DNA of 64,000 nt from Gemmatimonadaceae bacterium (GCA_016720905.1 JADKJT010000007.1:124001-188000), one strand, 5' to 3'. Shown: positions 45,735-63,204, counted from the stretch's first letter. Program-made: numbers and translations. Notes: generated by a model not told the origin, from the sequence alone.

Positions 45735-48014
45735 TCAGCGAATAGTGAACGACGTTTCACGCGCGCTCTTCTTCTGTCCGTTGATATCTGCCACCTCAAT
45801 GCGCAGCCGATACTCGCCGCGCGACTCGCCCAGCCAGTCCAGCGCGATGTACTCCACCTGCGTCGCGCTCGCCGCGACCTTGCGATCAAACGACAGCACC
45901 AGTCGATCCGAACCGCTTTCGCCCTGGCGGAGCACTGACCCCAGTCCGTCCAGCACGCGCAGGGCCAACGCCGCCGCGCCCACACGTTTGACACGTTCCA
46001 CCGCAATGGACACACGATAGGTGTTCGCCTGCGCCTGTTCGGCGAGTTCGTAAATCTCCCAGGCCAGTCCAATTCGGGCGCCCGACCGGACGACGCCGTT
46101 GGACGGCTCGACGCCAAGCATGCGCCAGCTGGTGACATTGGCCGGGGGGGCGTGCAATCGTGCGTTGGCCAGCAGCACATCACTGAGTCCAAAGCCCTTG
46201 GTCGTGTCGGGTTCCGCCCGCAATGTGGCGCGTGCCGCGCGCCCCACGTCGCGCTGCATCGCCTCCACGCGCACCATATTGATCCCTTTGCCAATGCGCC
46301 GCACCCATGCGCGCGTGGCCGTCTTCGTCACCGAATCCGCATTCAACGAGGCCCGCGTCGACTCGGCGCCATTCGTGCGCGCAAAGGCGTCGTACACGCG
46401 AAAGTCGATGGACACTTCCGGGTCCACAATCTCCACGTCGCGCAGCAACGACTCCAAGGACACGTTGGCAGCCACCACCACGTCGGCCGAGTCGCCCGGT
46501 GCGCGAAAGCGCGCCACGCGCACATCCATGCTGTCCACGCGACTCACCAGCCCCAGATTGTTCCACGACACGGGAGAGGCGTTCTTGACATCCGCAACGA
46601 ACTGTCGATCCACCACGGGCACGCGCGCGGTGCCAAAACCCGCCGCCATGTCGAAGAAGAAGGTGTAGCCCAACCGGTATGACCAGATCAGCGTGGCACC
46701 ACCGTCTTCATTGGTGGACATCTGCAGATTGCCGGCGGTGTCCTTGTACTGTTGCACGCTGGACTTGCCGGGCACCGTGATCTCCACGTCGGGTGGTCCA
46801 TACCGCACGTAGATATCGCCGCGATCGGTGTCCGCGCCACGCACCCCCAGATCCTCGTCGCTCCACCGGAACTCCGCGTACACCACGCGTGAGAAGAACT
46901 CCAGCTGGTACTCGTTTTCCCTGGTGGTCGACAACGGATCATTGAGCAGCCAGTACATCGACTCCACCGCGTTGCGCTGCCCAAGCGACAATGCGGTGAA
47001 CGCGATGGAATCGCCAATACCGCCAACGGTCTCGGCCGACGGACGCGGGCGCAATATCCGGGTGAGGCGCAACAGGCGCGCGCGATCGGACTCGTCCATC
47101 TGCACAAGCGCCGTGTCAAACGCCGCGCGCGCTGGTCCGTCGCGACCCAGCCGATGCAGCGCGAGTCCCTGTGCGAGACGGGCCTGAAAATCAAAGGGTG
47201 ATCGCGTCGCCCGTTCGGTGGCCGAGGCCAGCAGCTCCGGCCAGCGACGACCCTCGGCCAGCGCCATGAACAAGTGCCGGCTGTAGCGCAGGTGCGTTGG
47301 ACCTGCGGCCACCGCGGCACGGAAGCGCTCCAGTCCGGCCAGATAGTCCGCCACGCCCGTTGCCGGTTCGATTTTCTTTGCGAAGGTGGCCACGTAATCC
47401 GCGCCTCGATCGCGACGCCATTTGTTGTTGGGTCCCGCCAACTGCACGTGATTGCCGTCGGTGGTCATCGCGCGATTCGTCACCAGCTCATACCGGCGCC
47501 AGATGGCACTGCCCACCTCATCGGCCCCCATCGCCATGAACAACGAATCGTTCACGCGCGTCGCGGCCTTCAGCGCATTCTCCATCTGCCGAGACGCCGC
47601 AAAGTGCATCGACGCGACATCCGACTGCAGGTTGAATCGTCCCAGCGTCACCCAGTATTGCGCGCTATCGGGGGCGAACTTGGTGGCCAGTCGCAAGGCA
47701 CTGTCCGCGCCACGAAGCAGGTTGAGCACGCGAGCGTCGCCGATGTAACCGCCGCGGCGACCCGAGGCCGCCATGGCCCAGTGCAGCAGCCCGTACTGAT
47801 GCCAGGCCGCGGCGTTCTTCGGTTGCGCGCGCATGGCCGAGTCGAGAAACGCCATCGCGCCGGTGGAATCGCCGGCCACGGCCAACGCCTCGGCGCGCAG
47901 AGCCACCGGATCCGTGGTTGGACGCAGGGGCGCGGGAATCTGGGCGGCCAGTCCGGCGGCACTCCCGCAGATCAACGACAGTAACGCAATAGACTGGGAC
48001 ATGATCATGACCAA
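45735..48014 (-). CDS. Exported GWxTD/TPR-domain protein
   Basis: 759 residues with a signal peptide (MSQSIALLSLICGSAAGLAA). Residues about 35-330 carry TPR-like helical repeats (ALAVAGDSTGAMAFLDSAMR, AAAWHQYGLLHWAMA). Near 350-420 comes the GWxTD signature region: WLLNDPLSTTRENEYQLEFF, RVVYAEFRWSD, DTDRGDIYVRYGPPDVEI. Here the usual GWxTD itself is degenerate (VRGADTDRG). The C-terminal third is beta-rich. This family is common in Bacteroidota, Acidobacteriota and Gemmatimonadota; its function is unknown. The start may be the ATG at 48014 or the one at 48002. Confidence 0.75.
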   Translation of the reverse strand: MVMIMSQSIALLSLICGSAAGLAAQIPAPLRPTTDPVALRAEALAVAGDSTGAMAFLDSAMRAQPKNAAAWHQYGLLHWAMAASGRRGGYIGDARVLNLLRGADSALRLATKFAPDSAQYWVTLGRFNLQSDVASMHFAASRQMENALKAATRVNDSLFMAMGADEVGSAIWRRYELVTNRAMTTDGNHVQLAGPNNKWRRDRGADYVATFAKKIEPATGVADYLAGLERFRAAVAAGPTHLRYSRHLFMALAEGRRWPELLASATERATRSPFDFQARLAQGLALHRLGRDGPARAAFDTALVQMDESDRARLLRLTRILRPRPSAETVGGIGDSIAFTALSLGQRNAVESMYWLLNDPLSTTRENEYQLEFFSRVVYAEFRWSDEDLGVRGADTDRGDIYVRYGPPDVEITVPGKSSVQQYKDTAGNLQMSTNEDGGATLIWSYRLGYTFFFDMAAGFGTARVPVVDRQFVADVKNASPVSWNNLGLVSRVDSMDVRVARFRAPGDSADVVVAANVSLESLLRDVEIVDPEVSIDFRVYDAFARTNGAESTRASLNADSVTKTATRAWVRRIGKGINMVRVEAMQRDVGRAARATLRAEPDTTKGFGLSDVLLANARLHAPPANVTSWRMLGVEPSNGVVRSGARIGLAWEIYELAEQAQANTYRVSIAVERVKRVGAAALALRVLDGLGSVLRQGESGSDRLVLSFDRKVAASATQVEYIALDWLGESRGEYRLRIEVADINGQKKSARETSFTIR

Positions 48015-48065
48015 CGTTGGTGATCGTATCGCCTGGATGTCAATGGAGGTCGTCCCACGAACGAC

Positions 48066-48098
48066 AAACGCCCCGGAGCGACGTGCTCCGGGGCGTTT
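48066..48098 (-). terminator. Strong hairpin terminator downstream of rpsG
   Basis: AAACGCCCCGGAGC (48066-48079) and GCTCCGGGGCGTTT (48085-48098) form a perfect 14-bp stem with a 5-nt loop, 26 bp beyond the rpsG stop. On the minus strand it is followed by TTTGTCGTT. This closes the rpsL-rpsG transcript and separates it from the GWxTD gene. Confidence 0.8.
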
Positions 48099-48123
48099 CG
48101 TTGTCCAGCAACCACGCGGCCGA

Positions 48124-48590
48124 CTACCAGCGATAGTGCGCGAACGCCTTGTTCGCTTCCGCCATGCGGTGCGTGTCTTCTTTCTTCTTGATGGCGTTAC
48201 CTTCGCCCTTGCTGGCCGCCAGCACTTCGTTGGCCAGCTTCTCGTTCATGCTCTTCTCGTTGCGATCACGCGAGTAGCTGATGAGCCACCGCATGGCCAG
48301 CGCGGTGCGACGATCCTGACGCACTTCGACGGGCACCTGATAGGTGGCACCACCGACGCGACGGCTCTTCACTTCCACCACCGGCTTGAGATTGTTGAGC
48401 GCCTGCTTGAACACGGCCACACCGGGCTGTGCCGTCTTCGCTTCCACGATGTCCATCGCGCTGTAGAAGATGCCTTCGGCAGTGGACTTCTTGCCCTGAA
48501 TCATCAGGACGTTGATGAACTTGGAAACGGTCTGGCTGTCGTAGCGCGCGTCAGGCAACACGCTGCGCTTTACTGCGCTTTTGCGGCGGC

Positions 48591-48594
<4 letters not shown>
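48124..48594 (-). CDS. rpsG: 30S ribosomal protein S7
   Basis: 156 residues, standard. It starts MSRRKSAVKRSVLPDARYDS and contains VSKFINVLMIQGKKSTAEGI, RRVGGATYQVPVEV and RRTALAMRWLI, ending AFAHYRW. It nucleates assembly of the small-subunit head; in E. coli it regulates the str operon. The start overlaps the rpsL stop by four bases. Unlike the usual order, fusA is not next: a terminator follows and fusA is 10 kb away. Confidence 0.98.
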
Positions 48595-48995
<401 letters not shown>

Positions 48996-49179
48996 TCGCC
49001 TTGTGAGTGTTCGGGAACCTGCATCTACGTGAATCGCGCCGGCGATGTCTCCCTCTGCGTCAGTGACCCTGAACCAGCGGCACCACCTGCAACGCGGAGA
49101 CACCAAAACGCCCGCCCCATACGAGTCCTGCACGCATGGTTTGACGGGCACTGCCAGTCGCGGCACGGAACAGAATCTA

Positions 49180-49209
49180 AGAATAGCCGGTTCCTGGGTC
49201 GCCGGTCAA
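49180..49209 (-). promoter_or_regulatory. Sigma-70-type promoter of rpsL-rpsG
   Basis: On the minus strand TTGACC (49204-49209) and TATTCT (49180-49185) are separated by 18 bp. Transcription would start near 49172, leaving a leader of about 177 nt before rpsL, long enough for a regulatory structure. Confidence 0.6.
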
Positions 49210-49420
49210 CCCGTCCCGTTGGCTGTTGATAGGGAATCGGTGATACGCGCTGCCACCGCAAACCGTTGCCAATTAACAGTTTGCGAATTTTTACGTCTAA
49301 TGGGGTAACCGTTGGCGTCCTTGCCCGAGATGCCGACGCAACAATTGTGCGCCGAAAAGGGTCAAACCAGCATCACCCCGACCGAAAAACGGTAGTTTCG
49401 GTACACGATTCAAGACCAGC

Positions 49421-49469
49421 CGTCTGGCTGTCTGCCGTCTACCGTCTCCCGTCTCCCGTCTACAGTCTC
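49421..49469. repeat. Family A heptamer array (CCGTCTC), 7 units, upstream of the kinase start
   Basis: Seven phased units (CGTCTGG, CTGTCTG, CCGTCTA, CCGTCTC, CCGTCTC, CCGTCTA, CAGTCTC) end 10 bp before the GTG at 49480. It is the only array in the window placed at a 5' rather than a 3' gene end. No Shine-Dalgarno sequence is visible between it and the start codon. Confidence 0.8.
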
Positions 49470-49479
49470 CGCAACTCCC

Positions 49480-51405
49480 GTGTCGACCGATTTCCAATTC
49501 CGCCTCCAGCACGCCATCGACGCCAACTTCCTGATTGACCGGGAGTTGGGCGGCGGAGGCATGTCGCGCGTATTCGTGGCCACTGAGCGCGCGCTGCAGC
49601 GGCGGGTGGTCATCAAGGTGCTGCCGCCGGAGCTGGCCGCCGGTGTCAATGTCGACCGATTCCGTCGGGAGATCCAGCTGGCCGCGCAGTTGCAGCATCC
49701 GCACATCGTGCCGCTGCTGTCCACCGGCGACGAAGACGGGATCCTGTGGTTCTCCATGCCGTTCATCGAAGGGGAATCGCTGCGCGGCGCGCTCACCAAG
49801 GCCAAGCGCCTCCCGGCGCGCGATGTCGTGCGCATTTTGCACGATGTGGTCGATGCACTGGCCTATGCGCATGCGCGTGGCATTGTGCATCGCGACATCA
49901 AACCCGACAACATCCTCACGTCGGGCATGCACGCGCTGGTCACCGACTTCGGCGTCGCGAAGGCGCTCAGTGCCGCCATCCCCATGGCAGGTGGTACCAG
50001 TACGGGCATGGCCATCGGAACGCCCGCCTACATGGCGCCCGAACAGCTCGCAGCCGATCCGGCCGCCGATCATCGCGTCGACATCTACGCGGTGGGACTC
50101 CTGGCCTACGAGCTGCTCACTGGCCGGTCGCCGTTTGGCGGGTCGTCGCCGCAAGCCACCATGGCCGCGCAGCTCACTGAAACGCCCAAGCCGCCGCATC
50201 AGTTCGCCGACATTCCGGAAGGGTTGTCGGCGGTGATCATGCACTGTCTTGAAAAGGATGCCGCCAAGCGCCCACAGTCGGCGCAGGCGCTGTTGGCGGA
50301 ACTCGAAGCGCTGCCCCCCATGTCCAGTGGCAGCAGCGTCGCTGCGCGTCCCGCATCACCGCGGTGGACCCGCGCGGCCGGTGTGCTCGCCGCCATCGTC
50401 GTGACCCTCGCCGTCGCGCAGCAGTTGCGGAAGCAGTCCGGCGGCACCACGCCACGAGCCAGCGCCGATTCGCTGTCGGCGCGGGACGCGGGACCGGGTG
50501 GAGACCGCGCGCCGTCGGCGCAGATTGACAGGAATGCCGCCGCCGTTTCGCCCGGCGTCAAACCGGAAACCGTGGTCGTCTATCGCAACAGCACGGACAG
50601 CGCGGCGGGGATTCAGGTGCCCGTGGTGATTTCGCGTGCCGAATCGTTGGCCATCACCGCCGCCGTGCGTCAGCGAATTGCCGATGCCGAAGCCGCGAAA
50701 CTGGCGGCACGTCCGGCCCCGGCAGTGCCGGGTGCCGCGAAGGGCGTCACTACCGCGCCGCCGACGCGCGTCATCGTGAGTGCGGAAGGACCACTCACGC
50801 CGCTGGATCGTGAGCAACTGCTGATGGAGGTGGGCAAGATCTTCGCCGATTCGGTGGCCATCGCGTTCAAGCGCATGGATACCGCCATGGCGCAGGCCGC
50901 CCGGGTCTATCGCTTTGAAGCCACGCGCCCCACGGGACGCGGCGTCACGCCCATGCTGGCACCGCCCAGCGACGGGCGCACGCGCGTGGTCATCTCGAAT
51001 TTCACCAACGCCACCGGCAAGCGGGAGAACTCGGCCATCGGACGCGACATCGCGCAGTTTCTGCGCGCCGGCCTCGCGTCCGACAAACTGGAAGTGGTGA
51101 ACAACGAAACCACCGACCGCGCCTCACGTGGACTCGGCGACCCCACGTCGCTGGGCTGGGGCCTGCGCGCCGATTACGTGGTGAACGGCATGATCACGCT
51201 GCGTGCCGATTCCGTCGTGCTGATCACCATGTTCAACGATGTGCGCGATGGCCGCTATTCGCGCGTCTCGGAAACCGCCACGCTGGCCAACGATCCGAAG
51301 AAGGCGTTCGACGCATCCCTGGTGCATGTCAATGCGTGGATCGACAGTGCACGTGTGTTGCGGGCGAGACGTCCGCCGATGGGTCCAGGCGGCTCAAGAT
51401 TCTAG
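49480..51405 (+). CDS. Membrane Ser/Thr protein kinase with C-terminal sensor domain
   Basis: 641 residues from a GTG. The Hanks-type kinase domain (about 14-275) is complete: glycine loop LGGGGMSRVF, K46 in VVIKVLPPE, H137-R-D in VHRDIKPDN, D156-F-G, and GTPAYMAPEQ with the P+1 region. One membrane helix follows (AGVLAAIVVTLAVA, about 299-315). The outer region has low-complexity Ala/Pro stretches, then a domain near 490-630 (RVVISNFTNATGK, LRADYVVNGMITLRADSVVL) that resembles TolB N-terminal/FlgO-like folds. It is probably a surface-signal kinase. It lies between rpoC and rpsL but on the opposite strand. Confidence 0.88.
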   Translation: MSTDFQFRLQHAIDANFLIDRELGGGGMSRVFVATERALQRRVVIKVLPPELAAGVNVDRFRREIQLAAQLQHPHIVPLLSTGDEDGILWFSMPFIEGESLRGALTKAKRLPARDVVRILHDVVDALAYAHARGIVHRDIKPDNILTSGMHALVTDFGVAKALSAAIPMAGGTSTGMAIGTPAYMAPEQLAADPAADHRVDIYAVGLLAYELLTGRSPFGGSSPQATMAAQLTETPKPPHQFADIPEGLSAVIMHCLEKDAAKRPQSAQALLAELEALPPMSSGSSVAARPASPRWTRAAGVLAAIVVTLAVAQQLRKQSGGTTPRASADSLSARDAGPGGDRAPSAQIDRNAAAVSPGVKPETVVVYRNSTDSAAGIQVPVVISRAESLAITAAVRQRIADAEAAKLAARPAPAVPGAAKGVTTAPPTRVIVSAEGPLTPLDREQLLMEVGKIFADSVAIAFKRMDTAMAQAARVYRFEATRPTGRGVTPMLAPPSDGRTRVVISNFTNATGKRENSAIGRDIAQFLRAGLASDKLEVVNNETTDRASRGLGDPTSLGWGLRADYVVNGMITLRADSVVLITMFNDVRDGRYSRVSETATLANDPKKAFDASLVHVNAWIDSARVLRARRPPMGPGGSRF

Positions 51406-51420
51406 TATCGGGATTCGTCA

Positions 51421-51484
51421 GACGGGAGACGGGAGACGGGAGACGACAGACGGGAGACATCCGGTGTGCTGGATGTTTCCCGTC
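51421..51484. repeat. Family A heptamer array with conserved hairpin, between convergent genes
   Basis: Three GACGGGA units (51421-51441), one variant, then GACGGGAGACATCC (51449-51462), an 8-nt loop (51463-51470) and GGATGTTTCCCGTC (51471-51484). The 14-bp stem has a single G-T pair. It sits 15 bp after the kinase stop and 26 bp before the PEP-CTERM gene's stop, so it can serve as a bidirectional terminator. Confidence 0.85.
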
Positions 51485-51510
51485 GCGCGCAGTCTCCGGG
51501 AACGCTCGGC

Positions 51511-52161
51511 TTACGAATGGAATCGCGTTCTGCGACGCGATGCGAACAGCCCCAGACCGAATAAGCCGAGGGCGCTGAGAGCGATCGAGGAGGGCTCGGG
51601 GACTGTGGTTGTCATCGACGCGTAAATCCCGTAGCGACTCGGATCTGGACTCACGTTGTCCGGAGCGTAATCGTCGGGAATGGCGATGAAGAGAAAGCGC
51701 GACGACGTCGGGACCGTGATCGTCAGTCCGTCGAATGAAATGAAGAAGTCGTTCGAGACATCCGTCGGCTGATTGCCGTAAAAAGTCGGTTGGGTTTGGC
51801 AGGATCCGAACACATTTGCGGGAGGTGCAATCGCACCGACAACTCGATTCAGCTCGGTCGACGCCAGTAGAGTGGACGAGGTTGAGAACACCCCACAATA
51901 GACGGCATCATGATACGGGCTGCCGCTGCCCGCAACCTGCAGCACCCCTGTCGGTTTCAATGTTATGGTCCGGAGATAGCTCGACAACCCGAGATCAAGC
52001 ACGAGCGGTGAACCAAGGACGCCATCGCCGCGAAGGTACATGCCAGTCGGGTTGACGGCAAAGAAGGTGGGTGTGCTGATGAGCTGTGCAGATAACCCTA
52101 AAGGCAACAGCGCAACAGCAGCACCACACGCGATTGACAGATACCGGCTTCGGTGAGTCAT
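51511..52161 (-). CDS. PEP-CTERM-sorted exported protein
   Basis: 216 residues. The signal peptide is RYLSIACGAAVALLPLGLSA. The ectodomain is beta-rich with one Cys pair (AVYCGVFS and GSCQTQ). The C-terminus is V-P-E-P-S, then SIALSALGLFGLGLFA and RRRTRFHS, the exosortase sorting signal. No exosortase is nearby. It is on the same strand as rpoC and rpsL, in between, and converges on the kinase gene. The ectodomain is not recognised. No sigma-54-type box is evident upstream. Confidence 0.85.
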   Translation of the reverse strand: MTHRSRYLSIACGAAVALLPLGLSAQLISTPTFFAVNPTGMYLRGDGVLGSPLVLDLGLSSYLRTITLKPTGVLQVAGSGSPYHDAVYCGVFSTSSTLLASTELNRVVGAIAPPANVFGSCQTQPTFYGNQPTDVSNDFFISFDGLTITVPTSSRFLFIAIPDDYAPDNVSPDPSRYGIYASMTTTVPEPSSIALSALGLFGLGLFASRRRTRFHS

Positions 52162-52485
52162 AGGAGTCTCGTGAACAGGAAAGGTTGGCGTTCGCGGGCC
52201 ACAAGCCGACCTCGCTGTCGGGGCCAGGCGGTGACCAGCGCGGTGAGAACTTGGCCTCCTTCCGTCTCGCGACCGTCAACGACGCCATGGATTGCCGCAT
52301 TGACGCGCACTTCACGACGAACGCCCAGAGAGTCACTGGTGTCCGATGTGCACTGAACAAGGCAGTTCCTTCGGAGAAAACTCTGCCACCATCCCGCATA
52401 TGCGCAAAACGGGAGACATCCAGCGCCCCGGATGTCTCCCGTCTTCCCTTCTCCCGTCTCCCGTCTTCACACCACCGAAACCGTC
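52162..52485. other. Intergenic region downstream of rpoC
   Basis: 324 bp between the rpoC stop and the PEP-CTERM start. It holds the repeat element at 52409-52467 and must contain the PEP-CTERM gene's promoter. I see no further gene. TAGGAGTC just before the ATG at 52161 is a plausible ribosome-binding site. Confidence 0.5.
52409..52467. repeat. Family A hairpin plus heptamers downstream of rpoC
   Basis: ACGGGAGACATCC (52409-52421) and GGATGTCTCCCGT (52430-52442) form a perfect 13-bp stem with an 8-nt loop. It is followed by TCTTCCC, TTCTCCC, GTCTCCC and GTCTTC units up to 20 bp from the rpoC stop. It is the probable transcription end of the rpoBC operon. Confidence 0.85.
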
Positions 52486-56820
<4,335 letters not shown>

Positions 56821-56823
56821 GTC

Positions 56824-61383
<4,560 letters not shown>

Positions 61384-61438
61384 GTCCTTGTTACCGCGTG
61401 CGGGGTGCGCCGACTCTGAGACTGCGGGAGGCGCAAAG

Positions 61439-61498
61439 CGCTTCGTCCCCGACGAGGCCGGTCGTGAAATTCACGACCGGCGTCCCCGGGGCGAAGCG
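61439..61498 (-). promoter_or_regulatory. Long hairpin between rplL and rpoB
   Basis: The inner stem GCCGGTCGTGA (61457-61467) with TCACGACCGGC (61471-61481) is perfect over 11 bp. The outer stem CGCTTCG-T-CCCC (61439-61450) with GGGGCGAAGCG (61488-61498) encloses it. There is no T-tract. In E. coli this intergenic region holds a partial terminator and an RNase III site that set the ratio of L7/L12 to RNA polymerase; a similar role is inferred. Confidence 0.6.
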
Positions 61499-61542
61499 AT
61501 ATAACGACGAGACTGCGTGACTACGGCGAACGGCCGTATGCC

Positions 61543-61929
61543 TTACTTGACTTCGACGACAGCGCCTTCGGCTTCCAGCTTGGCCTTGAGCGTCGCCGCT
61601 TCGTCCTTGGACACGTTTTCCTTCACGGCCTTCGGCGCGCCGTCCACGAGGTCCTTGGCTTCCTTCAAGCCGAGGCCCGTGATTTCACGGACGACCTTGA
61701 TGACCTGGATCTTCTTCCCGCCGGCTTCCTTGAGCACGACCGTGAATTCGGTCTGCTCTTCCGCCGCCGCCGCCGGGGCCGCGCCGCCGCCGCCGCCGCC
61801 AGCCGCAACGGCCGCGATGGTGACGTTGAACTTCGTCTTGAACGTTTCGATCAGGTCCGCCAACTCGATGACGCTCATCGCGCCGATCGCGTCGATGATT
61901 TCGTCCTTGCTCAGGGCAGTGTTAGCCAT
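61543..61929 (-). CDS. rplL: 50S ribosomal protein L7/L12
   Basis: 128 residues. The N-terminal dimerisation part (MSVIELADLIETFKTKFNV) is joined to the C-terminal domain (EFTVVLKEAGGKKIQVIKVV, REITGLGLKEAKDLVDGAPK) by an Ala/Gly hinge (AAGGGGGGAAPAAAAE). It forms the stalk that recruits GTPase factors. The gene sits between rplJ (67-bp gap) and rpoB. Confidence 0.98.
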   Translation of the reverse strand: MANTALSKDEIIDAIGAMSVIELADLIETFKTKFNVTIAAVAAGGGGGGAAPAAAAEEQTEFTVVLKEAGGKKIQVIKVVREITGLGLKEAKDLVDGAPKAVKENVSKDEAATLKAKLEAEGAVVEVK

Positions 61930-61996
61930 GGTGATACTCTCTCCGTATTGATCCCAGGGGTCCTGGGGCGTGTGATCAGGCAGACGCCTGGGGAAC

Positions 61997-62500
61997 TCAG
62001 TTAGAGCCTTCGAGCTGCGCCTTACGGGCGTCGAGGGCGAGGGCGAACATCATCGGGATGCTGTTGAGGTAGCCGGCGAAGATCGAGAGCGCCTCATCAC
62101 GCGTCGGAAGCGTGGCCAACTTCTTGACCATCGCCTCGTCCACCGCATTGCCCTCGTAGACACCGCCCTTCACCGACGGCCGCTGATCGTTCTCCTTGGC
62201 AAAATCGGAGAGGACCTTGGCCGCGGTGATGGCATCCTTGGCCACCACCACTCCCGTCGGACCCTTCAAACGCTGGGACACCATGCCGCTTTCGTTCACG
62301 GCGCGGAGGGCCAGCGTGTTCTTGATCACGACGTACTCGACACCGGCCTTCTTCAGGCGGCGGCGCAGCTCCGTCATGCGCTTCACGTTCAACCCCGTGA
62401 AGTCGGTGTAGTACACCGCGCTGGCCGTGCCGAGCTTCTCGCGAAGCCCGTCGACGAGCACTTGCTTATCGCTCTTTTTTGCCTTGGGTTTTGCTTTCAT
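61997..62500 (-). CDS. rplJ: 50S ribosomal protein L10
   Basis: 167 residues from the ATG at 62500 (MKAKPKAKKSDKQVLVDGLR). VYYTDFTGLNVKRMTELRRRLKKAG and IKNTLALRAV match L10, and FAGYLNSIPMMFALALDARK precedes the stalk-binding helix. The frame is open to 62887, but that part is antisense-free shadow of rplA in another frame. Only 14 bp separate it from rplA, so the long L10-L12 autoregulatory leader known from E. coli cannot lie there. Confidence 0.96.
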   Translation of the reverse strand: MKAKPKAKKSDKQVLVDGLREKLGTASAVYYTDFTGLNVKRMTELRRRLKKAGVEYVVIKNTLALRAVNESGMVSQRLKGPTGVVVAKDAITAAKVLSDFAKENDQRPSVKGGVYEGNAVDEAMVKKLATLPTRDEALSIFAGYLNSIPMMFALALDARKAQLEGSN

Positions 62501-62514
62501 GGATGCGTCGCCTC

Positions 62515-63204
62515 TTACCGGTACGGCGTGGTGTCGATGGTGACGCCGGGTCCCATGGTGCTGGAGATCGCGACGTTGCGGATATACACGCCCTTGGCCG
62601 CAGGCGGCTTGGCGCGCACGATGGTGTCCATCAAGGCCGAGAAGTTCAACTCGAGGGCTTCGGGCGCGAACGACACCTTGCCGATGGGGGCATGCACGTT
62701 GCCTCCCTTGTCGACGCGGAACTCGATCTTGCCACCCTTGGACTCGCGCACGGCTTTCGCCACGTCGAACGTGACGGTGCCGGCCTTCGGATTCGGCATC
62801 AAGCCGCGCGGACCGAGCACCCGGCCCAACTGGCCGAGTTGTCCCATCTGGTCCGGCGTGGCAATCAGCACGTCGAAGTCGAGCCACCCTTCCTTGATCT
62901 TGGCGAGGAATTCGGTGCCGACAAAATCCGCGCCGGCATCCTGGGCTTCCTGCGCCTTGGGGCCGGTGGCGATCACCAGCACGCGCATCGTCTTGCCCGT
63001 CCCTGACGGCAATACGACGGTGCCACGGACCACCTGATCGGCGTGACGGGGATCGACACCCAGACGAATCGCGACTTCAACGGTCTCGTCGAATTTCGCA
63101 AAGCTCATCTGCTTGACCAGCGCGATCGCCTTCTTCGCCTCGTACGGCACTCCCACCTGGCGGCGCTCACTCGCGCCACGGTACTTCTTTCCGTTCGTCT
63201 GCAT
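62515..63204 (-). CDS. rplA: 50S ribosomal protein L1
   Basis: 229 residues. KFDETVEVAIRLGVDPRHADQ, RGTVVLPSGTGKTMRVLVIA, LGRVLGPRGLMPNPKAGTVT and EFRVDKGGNVHAPIGKVSF are the L1 signatures. It forms the mobile L1 stalk at the E site and in E. coli represses the rplK-rplA mRNA. It starts 2 bp after rplK. Confidence 0.98.
   Translation of the reverse strand: MQTNGKKYRGASERRQVGVPYEAKKAIALVKQMSFAKFDETVEVAIRLGVDPRHADQVVRGTVVLPSGTGKTMRVLVIATGPKAQEAQDAGADFVGTEFLAKIKEGWLDFDVLIATPDQMGQLGQLGRVLGPRGLMPNPKAGTVTFDVAKAVRESKGGKIEFRVDKGGNVHAPIGKVSFAPEALELNFSALMDTIVRAKPPAAKGVYIRNVAISSTMGPGVTIDTTPYR

Larger units (their letters stand above)
48996..49479. other. Divergent control region between rpsL and a Ser/Thr kinase gene
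   Basis: 484 bp without a supportable gene. It contains the rpsL promoter (49180-49209), a long rpsL leader and, at its right end, a family-A repeat array abutting the kinase start. An AT-rich patch at 49270-49305 (CAATTAACAG ... GAATTTTTACG) is the most likely place for the kinase promoter, but I could not define hexamers with confidence. Confidence 0.55.

Noticed and set aside
48996..49166. Extended S12 start at 49166
   Set aside because: The extension precedes the invariant MPTINQLVR start and is not found in S12 proteins.
62501..62887. N-terminal extension of L10 to 296 residues
   Set aside because: The added part is rplA read in another frame; the ATG at 62500 gives a normal L10.
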